Shown: positions 26,855 through 37,657 of the stretch, one piece after another
Layout: each line of letters starts with the position of its first letter
How positions within the stretch are numbered: position 1 is the first letter of the stretch
Assembly: GCF_029392315.1 (NCBI RefSeq)
Contig: NZ_CP113939.1
Location: 806,001-870,000, forward strand
DNA length: 64,000 nucleotides
DNA from: Bifidobacterium sp. ESL0690
GTDB taxonomy: Bacteria > Actinomycetota > Actinomycetes > Actinomycetales > Bifidobacteriaceae
Reading direction: 5' to 3'
Position numbers and translations under genes: made by a program
The notes under the pieces: model-generated
What the model was told of the DNA's origin: nothing
What the model saw: only the letters and a program-made list of their open reading frames with translations
Database searches by the model: none

Positions 26855-27939
26855 GCCAGACCATCATGCAGAAGAACGTGAATACGTCTGCGGCTTCGGG
26901 CGCCGCCACGGTTTCGGAGACGGCCGCCGGCACGGCCGCGGCCGCGGGCGGGGCTGTGTCGCGCCTGTCGCCGTCGGAGCTGAAGGCGCAGGAGCGCCGG
27001 GCGAGGATGGACGAGAAGCAGCGCCAGCGCCGGGTGGCGAGGGACGAGGCCGCGGAGCGGAAGCGGAGCGCGCACAGCGGGTTCAGCAACCCGGAGAACC
27101 CGCGCCGCAGCTGGCCGCTGACGATTGTGGTGGCGGTGTTCGCCGCGTACTGCCTGTTCCCGTTCGTCTACCTGCTGGTCAACGCCACCAAGACGCAGGC
27201 CGACTTCACCTCGACGTTCGGCCTGGGCTTCGGGCATACCTTCGCCCTGTGGGACAACCTGACGGAGGTGTTCTCCTACCAGGACGGCATCTTCGGCCGG
27301 TGGCTGCTGAACACGCTGCTCTACGTGGTGGTGGGCGCGGGCGGCGCCACATTGCTGGCGATCATGGGCGGCTACGCGCTGGCCAAGTTCCGCTTCCCGG
27401 GCCGCAGGGCCGTGTTCGCGGTGGTCATCGGCGCGATCAGCGTGCCGGGCATCGCCCTGGCCGTCCCGCAGTTCCTCCTGTTCGCGAAGCTCGGGCTGAC
27501 GAACACGCCGTGGGCGATGATCCTGCCGAGCTTGATTTCTCCGTTCGGCCTGTACCTGATGTGGATCTTCAGCGAGCAGGCCGTCCCCACCGAGCTTCTG
27601 GAGGCGGCGCACGTGGACGGGGCGGGCGAGTTCCGCACCTTCTTCACCATCGCCCTGCCCCTGCTGGCTCCCGGCATCGTGACGACCGCGCTCTTTACCA
27701 TCGTGGCGACGTGGAACAACTACTTCCTTCCCCTGATCATGCTCAAGGACGCGGACTGGTACCCCCTGACCATCGGCCTGAACCAGTGGAAGGACCAGGC
27801 CTCCACCGCGGGCGGGCAGGCCATCCAGAACCTGGTGATCACCGGGAGCCTGGTGACCATCGTGCCGCTCGTGATCGCGTTCCTGCTGCTGCAGAAGTAC
27901 TGGCAGTCCGGCCTCGCCGCAGGCGCCGTCAAAGAATAA
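26851..27939 (+). CDS. Sugar ABC transporter permease (MalG type), very GC-rich
   Basis: 362 residues from ATG 26851, in a 4-bp ATGA overlap with the first permease. The N-terminal 85 residues are an unusual cytosolic extension: an Ala/Thr-rich stretch and then a highly charged Arg/Glu/Lys region. Six membrane helices follow, with the EAA loop LEAAHVDGAGEFRTFFTIALPLLAPG. Part of the CUT1 transporter with the preceding gene and the lipoprotein at 30360. Base composition is extreme: 27001-27060 is 46/60 G+C, against roughly half in the GH42 gene just downstream. Confidence 0.92.
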   Translation: MSQTIMQKNVNTSAASGAATVSETAAGTAAAAGGAVSRLSPSELKAQERRARMDEKQRQRRVARDEAAERKRSAHSGFSNPENPRRSWPLTIVVAVFAAYCLFPFVYLLVNATKTQADFTSTFGLGFGHTFALWDNLTEVFSYQDGIFGRWLLNTLLYVVVGAGGATLLAIMGGYALAKFRFPGRRAVFAVVIGAISVPGIALAVPQFLLFAKLGLTNTPWAMILPSLISPFGLYLMWIFSEQAVPTELLEAAHVDGAGEFRTFFTIALPLLAPGIVTTALFTIVATWNNYFLPLIMLKDADWYPLTIGLNQWKDQASTAGGQAIQNLVITGSLVTIVPLVIAFLLLQKYWQSGLAAGAVKE

Positions 27940-30063
<2,124 letters not shown>

Positions 30064-30093
30064 AAACTTCAGATAAAAAGTAGGTGTTTTGCA

Positions 30094-30142
30094 GGCTTTA
30101 GCAGGCAACGACCAATAATTCCAGTCGTTTCCTGCCAAAGCC
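30094..30142 (+). terminator. Long stem-loop after the GH42 gene
   Basis: GGCTTTAGCAGGCAACGAC (30094-30112) pairs with GTCGTTTCCTGCCAAAGCC (30124-30142), with two single mismatches. No T-run. It separates the GH42 gene from the promoter of the binding-protein gene. Confidence 0.6.
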
Positions 30143-30179
30143 CATAGAAAGAAAAATGTAAAAAGCCTCACTTCCGATT

Positions 30180-30228
30180 TTGCAAACTGACGTGAAGTGA
30201 AGTATACTTAAAAATGTTATCGCAATCA
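30180..30228 (+). promoter_or_regulatory. Promoter and operator O3 of the binding-protein gene
   Basis: TTGCAA (30180-30185), a 17-bp spacer and TATACT (30203-30208) form a good promoter. The operator TGTTATCGCAATCA (30215-30228) sits on the expected start of transcription and matches the form of O2. So the lipoprotein gene is transcribed separately under the same repressor. Confidence 0.65.
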
Positions 30229-30359
30229 TTTTACGAACCGATTATCGTATATTTCCTTCTTGCTTCTAGGAGTTTGAAGGGATATCAAGATTCAAAGGAT
30301 TGGTTACGTTGAACAAGTTTCCATTTGTCTTAAAGGCATTTGGGGAAGGAGAAAGAACG

Positions 30360-31712
30360 ATGAAGTTCACTAAGCAAGTGATCGCAATGGTCGGCGCGGC
30401 TGCCATGTTGGTGCCGCTGGCGGCATGCGGCGGTTCGAACGGTTCCTCTGCAGACTCGTCGAAGGGCGGCAAGACCTCGATTCTCGTATGGTCCTGGGAT
30501 TCTACGCTGCCTCGTACCGTGAAAGGCTTCGAGAAAGCCAATCCGGACATCACCGTGAAGGTGACCAACGCCGGAACCAACAAGAAGGAATACACCGCAC
30601 TCAACAACGCGATGTCCGCAGGCAAGGGCGCGCCTGACGTCGCGCAGATCGAATATTACGCGCTGCCTGAATACGTCATCCGCAACAATGTGACCAATCT
30701 TGCGGATATGGGCGCTTCGGGCTACAAGAGCTTCTACACTCCGGGCACCTGGAACTCGGTCAACGTCAACGGAGGTGTTTACGCACTGCCGATGGACTCC
30801 GGCCCCATGGCCTTCTTCTACAACAAGGAGGTCTTCGACAAGGCCGGCGTCACGCAAGTGCCGACCACCTGGGACGAGTTCTATGACGCCGCAAAGAAGA
30901 TCCGCGCCACCGGAAGCTACATCACTTCCGATTCCGGAGATGCCGGCTTCTTCGACTCCATGACTTGGCAGGCGGGCGCCAAGCCGTTCGAGACCAGCAA
31001 GGACGGCAAGACCGTGACCATCAACCTGACCGGCAACGACAAGGTCAAGAAGTGGACTGATTTCGAGCAGAAGCTCATCAATGAGGACCTGATCGACACC
31101 AAGACGCCGGGCTGGTCCGACGATTGGAACAAGGGCTTGGGCGATGGCTCCATCGCTTCGCTGCTCACCGGCGCTTGGATGCCCTACAACCTGCTTTCCG
31201 GCGCTCCACAGGCGTCCGGCAAGTGGCGCGTGGCGCAGATGCCGACCTGGGAAAAGGGCGGCACCGAGAACTCCGAAAACGGCGGTTCCTCGCTCGCTCT
31301 GATGAAGACCAAGGACAGCGCCAAGGCCAAGGCCGCGTACAAGTTCATGGAATATGCCTGCCACAACAAGGAAGGCATCAAGACCCGCGTTGACGGCGGC
31401 GCCTTCCCGGCCGACAACAACACGCTTTCCTCCAGCGACTTCCTCAACATGACCTCGATGACCGACGCCAAGGGCCAGCCCAACGAGTACTTCGGCGGAC
31501 AGAAGTTCAACGAGGAGCTCGCCAAGGCCGCCAAGAACGTGATTCCTGGCTACAAGTTCCTCCCGTTCGAGGTCTATGCCCGCGGCGTGTTCTCCGATGA
31601 TGCCGGCGGAGCCTTCACCGATAAGAAGATCACCCTCGACAAGGGCATTGCGGCATGGCAGAAGAACATGACCGACTACGCCAAGCAGCAGGGCTACACC
31701 GTCAAGCAGTGA
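30360..31712 (+). CDS. Sugar ABC transporter substrate-binding lipoprotein (CUT1)
   Basis: 450 residues from ATG 30360 with GGGAAGGAG upstream. The signal peptide MKFTKQVIAMVGAAAMLVPL is followed by the lipobox Cys (LAACGG). The family 1 solute-binding fold follows (WSWDSTLPRTVKGFEKANPDI; VYALPMDSGPMAFFYNKEVFDKAGV; NGGSSLALMKT). It should deliver oligosaccharide to the permeases at 25925-27939. It closely resembles the orphan binding protein at 38879. The separate promoter and flanking terminators allow the higher expression usual for binding proteins. Confidence 0.92.
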   Translation: MKFTKQVIAMVGAAAMLVPLAACGGSNGSSADSSKGGKTSILVWSWDSTLPRTVKGFEKANPDITVKVTNAGTNKKEYTALNNAMSAGKGAPDVAQIEYYALPEYVIRNNVTNLADMGASGYKSFYTPGTWNSVNVNGGVYALPMDSGPMAFFYNKEVFDKAGVTQVPTTWDEFYDAAKKIRATGSYITSDSGDAGFFDSMTWQAGAKPFETSKDGKTVTINLTGNDKVKKWTDFEQKLINEDLIDTKTPGWSDDWNKGLGDGSIASLLTGAWMPYNLLSGAPQASGKWRVAQMPTWEKGGTENSENGGSSLALMKTKDSAKAKAAYKFMEYACHNKEGIKTRVDGGAFPADNNTLSSSDFLNMTSMTDAKGQPNEYFGGQKFNEELAKAAKNVIPGYKFLPFEVYARGVFSDDAGGAFTDKKITLDKGIAAWQKNMTDYAKQQGYTVKQ

Positions 31713-31781
31713 TTGGCGTTGGTTGATTATCAACTGATAGCGGTCGGTAATTTGCCAGTAACTCAGTAATATCGATAAATG

Positions 31782-31832
31782 ATGTTCCGTGAATCCGGAC
31801 GATTGTTCGCCCGGATTCATGGAACATTTTTA
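31782..31832 (+). terminator. Rho-independent terminator of the binding-protein gene
   Basis: ATGTTCCGTGAATCCGG (31782-31798) pairs with CCGGATTCATGGAACAT (31811-31827) with one G-U; TTTTTAT follows. The remainder of the 301-bp gap to 32013 holds AT-rich DNA with no clear promoter. Confidence 0.9.
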
Positions 31833-32013
31833 TATTTATTGTTCTGACAATGGGTGGGACTCGGTGGTTGACAGAATAGATATTTGTGTGCCGCCAGCAA
31901 TTATGCTTGGCAAGTTTTAAAACGGCTGAATTATGCGGAATCCGGTTGAAACAGATACGGAAAGAATGATAGAATTGTCAAGGTTTTGAATCGATACAAC
32001 GGAGTTTATAACT

Positions 32014-33075
32014 TTGAATAATACCTATGCAAGCGAAAACCGGAAAGTGCCTACGACAGCGTATCTGTTCGTTCATTTCACAGGGAATGAGGAGAGCGAG
32101 ACGGATGAGCAGATCTATTTCGCTTTGAGCCGTGATGGCTGCCATTGGACGGATACGCGCGAAAATGGCGACCCGGTGCTGACCAGCGATGTAGGTGAGC
32201 ATGGTGTGCGTGACCCGTTTCTGATTAGGGCCCATGACGGTACCGGCTTTTATTTGCTGGCGACCGACCTGAGCATCTTTCATCGCGGCGGCTGGGCAAA
32301 CGGCATACCGACCATTGACGGCAGTAGTTCCATCGTGATTTGGGAGTCCGAAGATCTGGTGCATTGGTCGAAACCAAGGCTTGCCGATATCGCGCCGTCG
32401 ATCCCGCAGTGCGGCATGGCCTGGGCTCCGGAAGCCGTCTGGGATGATGAACGGCACCAATATATGGTCTATTGGACGACGGATTCCGCGGCTGCCAACC
32501 TGCAAGGTGAGATTAGGAATGTCTATTACGTCACGACCAAGGACTTTGTTTCGTTTTCCAAGCCAGTGCGATGGATTGATCGCAAGCCCGGATGCATCGA
32601 CACCACGATGCTCAAAGCCGATGATGGTTGGTGGTATCGGGTGACGGGCGATGGCGAAATGACCATTGAACGCACGAAAAATCCCTACGCTCCCACGACC
32701 GCCGCTTTTGCAAGGCTTGAAGCTGGCGCAGGCAGTGAAGAATGGTCTTATGTCGGTACGCTCTCCCAGATTTTTGGAGACGAAAGGTTCAGCGGCGACT
32801 TTTTGGAAGGTCCGGAACTCTTCCGTTTCAACGATGCAGACATTGTGCGCAAGAACGGCAAAGCTCTGAAATATGGACTGATGTGCGACCAATACAAGGA
32901 AGGGAAAGGCTATCTGCCATTCCGAAGCGCGGATTTGTCGCAAGCGGACAAAAGCTGTTGGCAGCAGGCGGACGATGTCGATCTCGGAACGCTGAAAAAA
33001 CGGCACGGCGGTATTCTGCCGATTACCGAAGATGAGTACCGGCGAATCGAAGTGTGCGTTTCTTCGCAACGTTGA
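32014..33075 (+). CDS. GH43-family glycosidase (arabinosidase/xylosidase-like)
   Basis: 353 residues from TTG 32014, with CGGAG 10 bases upstream. The five-bladed propeller fold of GH43 is indicated by Asp67 in HGVRDPFLIR (base), the CGMAWAPEAVWD segment, the DTTMLKADDGWWY pK-modulating region and Glu265 in FLEGPELF (acid). No signal peptide: cytosolic. The family removes terminal arabinofuranose or xylose from short oligosaccharides; which one cannot be read here. It stands between the galactoside locus and a convergent second GH43 gene, so the substrate may be the arabinose side chains of arabinogalactan. Confidence 0.8.
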   Translation: MNNTYASENRKVPTTAYLFVHFTGNEESETDEQIYFALSRDGCHWTDTRENGDPVLTSDVGEHGVRDPFLIRAHDGTGFYLLATDLSIFHRGGWANGIPTIDGSSSIVIWESEDLVHWSKPRLADIAPSIPQCGMAWAPEAVWDDERHQYMVYWTTDSAAANLQGEIRNVYYVTTKDFVSFSKPVRWIDRKPGCIDTTMLKADDGWWYRVTGDGEMTIERTKNPYAPTTAAFARLEAGAGSEEWSYVGTLSQIFGDERFSGDFLEGPELFRFNDADIVRKNGKALKYGLMCDQYKEGKGYLPFRSADLSQADKSCWQQADDVDLGTLKKRHGGILPITEDEYRRIEVCVSSQR

Positions 33076-33120
33076 GCTGCTGCGTTTTCGGGGCGATTCG
33101 TAAAGTCGCATGGAAACACA

Positions 33121-33173
33121 AAACGTGACGATTCAAGCAATCCTGCTTTTGCTTTGCTTGAATCGTCACGTTT
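33121..33173. terminator. Two-way terminator between convergent GH43 genes
   Basis: AAACGTGACGATTCAAGCAA (33121-33140) is exactly complementary to 33154-33173, a perfect 20-bp stem with a 13-nt loop. Confidence 0.85.
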
Positions 33174-33191
33174 GAAAGTTGCTGAATTTCC

Positions 33192-34136
33192 TTATATATC
33201 CAGTGGCCTGACATATGAACCGACTTGCGGGTGTACCTGTCGGATACTGCCATCCTTTCGGTAGCTGAGAGGAGCGAAGACGGTTTCACGATGGGAACCG
33301 TTCCCGCCTTCCCAGCGGCCTGAAAGATTGTAAGCGAACCGGTGATAAGCGATAATCCATTCGTCTGTTCCGGGGATGTTGACGATGCTGTGGTGGCCCG
33401 TGGCATAGAGGCCATGTTCTGGGTCCTGCTCAACCAACGTCGCCGGCTCGCTCCAAGGGCCGGTGGGGGAGGGAGCCATGGCATAGTGTATGCAGTATGC
33501 CGGGTCCCTGGTGTCGTTTTCCGACCATGATGCGTAATAGATTCCGCGGCGCTCGTGCAGCCAGATGGCTTCACGGAAATTACCCGGGGTGGCGGAAACG
33601 ATGCGTTTGCCGTCGAAGCTCAGGCAGTCCGGACTCAATGGTGCCGCGAACGCCTTGCCGTTGCCCCAAAGCAAGTAGGGGGAGCCGTTTGGAGTGATGA
33701 ATACGCTCGGATCGATGTTGTAGCCCTTGAATTCATTATGCGAAATCAGCGGCATATTGGTCGGCGTAAATGGTCCGTATGGGGAGTCCGCAACTGCGGT
33801 GCCTATCTGTGAGTCGGCTACAAAATAAAAGACATATTTGTTTTCGGCGTTACGGATAATGGAAGGTGCCCAGGCGCCACCCTTCCCCTGCCACCAGGGC
33901 ACGTCGTGAAGATCGAGTATAGGGTGGCGGTCCCACTGCGCCAGGTCGGATGAGCTGTAGACGCTAAAGGAAGTCGTGCTCCAATCCTCGATGCCGTCGT
34001 CGGTGCAGTAGAGGAAATAACGGTTGTCGAAAATGGTGAGATTCGGGTCGGCGCAGTAACGACCCAATGGTGTGGTATGTAGTTTGGTCTCGTTGGCTCG
34101 GGGCGGGTTGCTGTACATATTTTCTTGATAATGCAT
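33192..34136 (-). CDS. GH43-family glycosidase (arabinan-active type)
   Basis: 314 residues from ATG 34136; ATG 34118 is an alternative, and the longer same-phase frame upstream is spurious. Asp30 in CADPNLTIFDN is the base, DPSVF carries the second Asp and Glu189 in FREAIWLHER the acid. GHHSIV resembles the conserved His region of arabinan-processing GH43 enzymes. No signal peptide. It is the last gene of the operon with the sugar transporter 34226-37452 (89-bp gap), so the transporter probably imports arabino- or xylo-oligosaccharides that this enzyme trims. Confidence 0.83.
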   Translation of the reverse strand: MHYQENMYSNPPRANETKLHTTPLGRYCADPNLTIFDNRYFLYCTDDGIEDWSTTSFSVYSSSDLAQWDRHPILDLHDVPWWQGKGGAWAPSIIRNAENKYVFYFVADSQIGTAVADSPYGPFTPTNMPLISHNEFKGYNIDPSVFITPNGSPYLLWGNGKAFAAPLSPDCLSFDGKRIVSATPGNFREAIWLHERRGIYYASWSENDTRDPAYCIHYAMAPSPTGPWSEPATLVEQDPEHGLYATGHHSIVNIPGTDEWIIAYHRFAYNLSGRWEGGNGSHRETVFAPLSYRKDGSIRQVHPQVGSYVRPLDI

Positions 34137-34225
34137 TTGTGAATATAGGCCTTGGAATTCAGGTGATGGTTTCGGCAACCCCTGCAAGCAGGGATTGCCG
34201 ATCGGAAATGGTGGAAAACTATGGT

Positions 34226-35116
34226 CTACCCTTTGACGGAACCCGCAACCAAGCCGGAGACGATCCACTTCTGGCAGAAGATGAAGAAGAGGAAGACCGG
34301 CAGCAAGGAGAGCACCGTGATGGTCATGAAGCTCGGCCAATCGGTCGAGAACTGGCCGACGGCGTTATAGACCTGCAAGACGATGGTGCGCAGATTGGAG
34401 GAGCTCAGGAACACATTGGCGTTCATGAAGTCGTTCCACGTGCTCATCGTCTGGAAGACGACGACGGTGATGAGAATGGGGCGAATCAGGGGCATGACGA
34501 TGCTCCAGAAGATTCGCAGCGCTCCCGCGCCGTCGATGCGTGCCGCTTCGATAAGCTCGAAAGGCAGCGAACGCATATAGCCGACGATGAGGAAGTAGCA
34601 GAAAACCGCTCCGCCCAGATAGATGATGATCAGGCCGGTCAGCGTATTGACCAATCCGACCTGTGCCTCCATGCGGTAGAGGGGAATCAGTGTCGACTGT
34701 GAGGGTACGACGAAAGCGACCATCAGAATGGTGCCGACCACGGAAGTGAACACGGACTTGCGCAGTATCATCCCATATGCCGCGAGGGCTCCGACAATCA
34801 CCTGAATGAGCACGCCGAAGAACGTGACAATCAGCGTGTTCCATAGGGAGCGCAGAATCGGAACGGTTTTGAAGGCGTTGGCGTAATTCGCGAAAGTCCA
34901 ATGCTCCGGCAAGGCCAGCGGATGGGCGGCCATGTCGGGAATGGTCTTGAAGGTGTTGATGATGATGTACCACAGGGGGATTGCGCAGACCAGGGCGATG
35001 ACGATCATGAAGAAGCTCATGATGCCGGATGTGATGCGTTTGCGTCGTCCGAAAGTCAGTCCACTATGGCTTGTTGCGTTGGTTGTTGTTGACGTATCGT
35101 CTTTTGTATTACGCAT
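34226..35116 (-). CDS. Sugar ABC transporter permease (MalG type)
   Basis: 296 residues from ATG 35116; the stop of the upstream permease and this start share a base (TAATG). Six membrane helices, the first at about residues 30-52, and the EAA loop IEAARIDGAGALRIFWSIVMPLIRP. CUT1 family, paired with the MalF-type gene before it. As with the other sugar loci here, no ATPase gene is present. Confidence 0.93.
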   Translation of the reverse strand: MRNTKDDTSTTTNATSHSGLTFGRRKRITSGIMSFFMIVIALVCAIPLWYIIINTFKTIPDMAAHPLALPEHWTFANYANAFKTVPILRSLWNTLIVTFFGVLIQVIVGALAAYGMILRKSVFTSVVGTILMVAFVVPSQSTLIPLYRMEAQVGLVNTLTGLIIIYLGGAVFCYFLIVGYMRSLPFELIEAARIDGAGALRIFWSIVMPLIRPILITVVVFQTMSTWNDFMNANVFLSSSNLRTIVLQVYNAVGQFSTDWPSFMTITVLSLLPVFLFFIFCQKWIVSGLVAGSVKG

Positions 35117-36063
35117 TATTCGAACCTCTGTGAAATGATGTTGGAAACCCACAGCTGCAGCAGCACCACAATGGTGGTGGCGATGAAGAACAGCACCGCA
35201 AGAGCCGAACCGACGCCGTACTGGGACTGGCCGATGCCTTGCTGGATGATGGATTGCGTGACGGTGTATGTAGAGTATCCGGGTCCGCCTTTGGTCATGG
35301 TGAACGGCAGGTCATAGACCTTGAGTCCGCCGGACATCAAAAGGAAGGTGGAGGTGACGATGCCGGGCATCAGCTGTGGCAGGGTGATATGCACGAACTG
35401 CTGGAAGGGGCTGGCTCCATCGACGGTCGCTTGCTCGTAAAGGTCGCCGGGTATGGATTGCAGGAACGCCAGATAGAGCGTGGCGTGCCAGCCGATCTGG
35501 GCCCAGATCGCGATGAAGATGACGCAGAATTTCGCAAGTCCCGAATTGCTCAGCCAAGGGACAGGGGCGATGCCGAAAATGGAAAGGACGCTGTTGACCA
35601 CGCCGGTTTTCATCGGCGAGAAGATGTATTTCCATACCATGCCCATGATGGCCAGTGACGGCACCGAGAAGAAGAAGAACACGCTTCGTACGAAATTATG
35701 TCCGAAGAATTTCTTGTTGAGGATGACGGCCAGCGGAATGGCGAAGATCGTCACGCCGACCATCACCACGATGGCGTAAAGAATGGTGAATCCGAGGCCT
35801 TCAAGAGTGGACGGATCGGAAAACACCTTGCGGTAGTTCTCCAGGCCCAGCCAGTGCAGGTCCATGCTGTAACCATTGAAATCCGTGAAGGAAAAATACA
35901 GCGTCTGCACCAAAGGCACCAGGAAAAGGACGACAAACACCGCCAGAATCGGCAAGAGGAACCAGAACGAAGTCACGTCTTCGCGAAATCCCTGGGCGCG
36001 TTTCCTCTTGCGGTATTCCCGCGCTTCCTCGCTTGAAGCCGCGGTCAAAGCTACTTCACTCAT
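35116..36063 (-). CDS. Sugar ABC transporter permease (MalF type)
   Basis: 315 residues from ATG 36063 with GGAG upstream. After a charged N-terminal 30 residues, helix 1 is FWFLLPILAVFVVLFLVPLV. The EAA loop is YEQATVDGASPFQQFVHITLPQLMPG. Second gene of the operon binding protein - MalF - MalG - GH43. It is separated from the binding-protein gene by a 135-bp space with a strong stem-loop. Confidence 0.93.
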   Translation of the reverse strand: MSEVALTAASSEEAREYRKRKRAQGFREDVTSFWFLLPILAVFVVLFLVPLVQTLYFSFTDFNGYSMDLHWLGLENYRKVFSDPSTLEGLGFTILYAIVVMVGVTIFAIPLAVILNKKFFGHNFVRSVFFFFSVPSLAIMGMVWKYIFSPMKTGVVNSVLSIFGIAPVPWLSNSGLAKFCVIFIAIWAQIGWHATLYLAFLQSIPGDLYEQATVDGASPFQQFVHITLPQLMPGIVTSTFLLMSGGLKVYDLPFTMTKGGPGYSTYTVTQSIIQQGIGQSQYGVGSALAVLFFIATTIVVLLQLWVSNIISQRFE

Positions 36064-36085
36064 GTGAATCTCCTATGTCTGCAAT

Positions 36086-36177
36086 GGGTCTGCCGTGTTG
36101 CGCATATTTGCCGCGCATGTTGCGTATGCCAAGTATGTTGCTCAATCGTTGAATGCAACTGGCAACACGACAGACCC
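36086..36177 (-). terminator. Long-range stem-loop between binding-protein and permease genes
   Basis: GGGTCTGCCGTGTTGC (36086-36101) and GCAACACGACAGACCC (36162-36177) pair with one mismatch across a 60-nt loop. No T-run. Likely to stabilise the upstream lipoprotein message or to weaken read-through. Confidence 0.5.
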
Positions 36178-36198
36178 CACTGCTTTGAACGTTCCCGA

Positions 36199-37452
36199 TT
36201 ACTGGGCCGAAGCCATCTTGGCGTCCACGTTCTTGGCCCACTGGTCGACGGTGATCTTGCCTTGTACCAGTTGCTGGGTCTCGGCCTTGGTGGCGGTGAC
36301 CAGAACGTCGGGCTTCTTGTAGAAGTTATTGAGCAGGAAGTACTTGCCCGTCTTCACGTTCTTGGTGTAGACGTCCTGGTACTGGCTGACGACCTTGGAG
36401 TTGAAATCCGTGGTGTTGACCGCATCGCCGTTCTTGCTTTGCTGGTTCAACGCCCACTTGCTGTCCATGAAGCTCAGGAACTTCTCCGCGGCCTTGAGCT
36501 TTTCGCCGCTCAGCTTGGAATAGATCGTCAATGCGGGGGATGGTGAGCCCTGTGCGTACTGGTCGTAATCGGCCGAAAGCGCCGGCATCTGTGCATAGCC
36601 CCAGTTCAGGCCCTGGGCTTTCTCGAACGTGCTGAAGTCCCAAGGGCCGGTGCAGATCATGGCGACCTGTCCGTTGGTGAACTGGGTCTTCATGTCGTCG
36701 CCGCTCATGCCGACGGTGTCTTTGGTCACGAGGTTCTGGTCATAAAGCTTCATCCACTCCTTGACGGCTTCTTTCTGATCGGAGCCGGGGGTCTGCTTGG
36801 CCTTGGTGGCCAGGGTGGTCACGTCGGTCTTGTTCTTGGCGAACTGCGCTCCTAGGAAGGCGTCGGTGATGCGGCTCGGGCCGTCCGCTATCGTTTCCAG
36901 ATAAGGGGTGATGCCGGCTTTCTTGAGTTTTGCGCAGGCTGCCAGGAAGTCGTCCCAGTTTCTGGGCACCTCTTTGACACCGCCTTTTGCTAGCAGATCC
37001 TTGTTGTAGACGATGCCGGAGGCCCACGAGCTCGTGGACATGCCGTAGACCTTGCCGTCACGGGAGACGAAGTCCTTGTTCGCCTGCGAGATGTTCTTCA
37101 TGAACGGTTCTTTGGTGAGGTCCTTGACGTAATGGTTGCTCATCAGGTCGGCCTTGTTTTCCGAGGTGATGATGAACACGTCGGGAGCCTGATTGCCGAC
37201 AAGACGGGTCTGCAAGGTCTGGATGTATTCCGGGGTCGGCGGCGAATAGGAGAAATCGATCTTGATGTTCGGGTTTTCCTTTTGGAATTCGTCGATGAAG
37301 GGCCTGGAGGCCTGCTCATTGTTCCAGCTCAGCCAACTGAGCTTTACTTGTCCGGAAGCGTTGTTGTTCGAGCCGCAGGCCGCCATGGGCAGCAGCATGG
37401 CAGTGGCCGCGAGTGCGGCTATGCCGGCTTTGATGAAATTGTGCAACTTCAT
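36199..37452 (-). CDS. Sugar ABC transporter substrate-binding lipoprotein
   Basis: 417 residues from ATG 37452 with AAAGGAGAGAC upstream. The signal peptide MKLHNFIKAGIAALAATAML ends in the lipobox LPMAACG. The family 1 solute-binding fold follows (LSWNNEQASRPFIDEFQKENPNIKIDF; WASGIVYNKDLLAKGGVKEVPRNWDDF; AMICTGPWDFSTFEKAQG). First gene of the operon, read away from its LacI regulator. The ligand is probably the oligosaccharide attacked by the GH43 gene at the operon's end. Confidence 0.92.
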   Translation of the reverse strand: MKLHNFIKAGIAALAATAMLLPMAACGSNNNASGQVKLSWLSWNNEQASRPFIDEFQKENPNIKIDFSYSPPTPEYIQTLQTRLVGNQAPDVFIITSENKADLMSNHYVKDLTKEPFMKNISQANKDFVSRDGKVYGMSTSSWASGIVYNKDLLAKGGVKEVPRNWDDFLAACAKLKKAGITPYLETIADGPSRITDAFLGAQFAKNKTDVTTLATKAKQTPGSDQKEAVKEWMKLYDQNLVTKDTVGMSGDDMKTQFTNGQVAMICTGPWDFSTFEKAQGLNWGYAQMPALSADYDQYAQGSPSPALTIYSKLSGEKLKAAEKFLSFMDSKWALNQQSKNGDAVNTTDFNSKVVSQYQDVYTKNVKTGKYFLLNNFYKKPDVLVTATKAETQQLVQGKITVDQWAKNVDAKMASAQ

Positions 37453-37512
37453 TGTCTCTCCTTTGCAAAAATCTGAAAAGATTTATGTGGTATCCGTTTG
37501 GTTCGGCCATCG

Positions 37513-37526
37513 TTGACACGATTCAA
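37513..37526. promoter_or_regulatory. LacI operator copy 1 (divergent region)
   Basis: TTGACACGATTCAA: palindromic ends TTGA/TCAA around a central CG. It is an exact inverted copy of the site at 37556-37569, centres 43 bp apart, close to four helical turns. TTGACA within it could serve as a -35 box. Confidence 0.65.
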
Positions 37527-37555
37527 AAGCGGATAGCTCCAGTTTTACCATATTT

Positions 37556-37569
37556 TTGAATCGTGTCAA
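37556..37569. promoter_or_regulatory. LacI operator copy 2 (divergent region)
   Basis: TTGAATCGTGTCAA is the reverse complement of copy 1; the match extends to 16 bp (37554-37569 with 37513-37528). Read on the reverse strand it too begins TTGACA, so each operator could overlie a -35 element of one of the two divergent promoters. Confidence 0.65.
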
Positions 37570-37657
37570 ATTGGCGTTTGAGATGGTAAGCTGATTCAGG
37601 TCAGACAAAATGGACCACAATTTCATGATGGGGTGCGATTCGAAAGGGTGACAGAAT

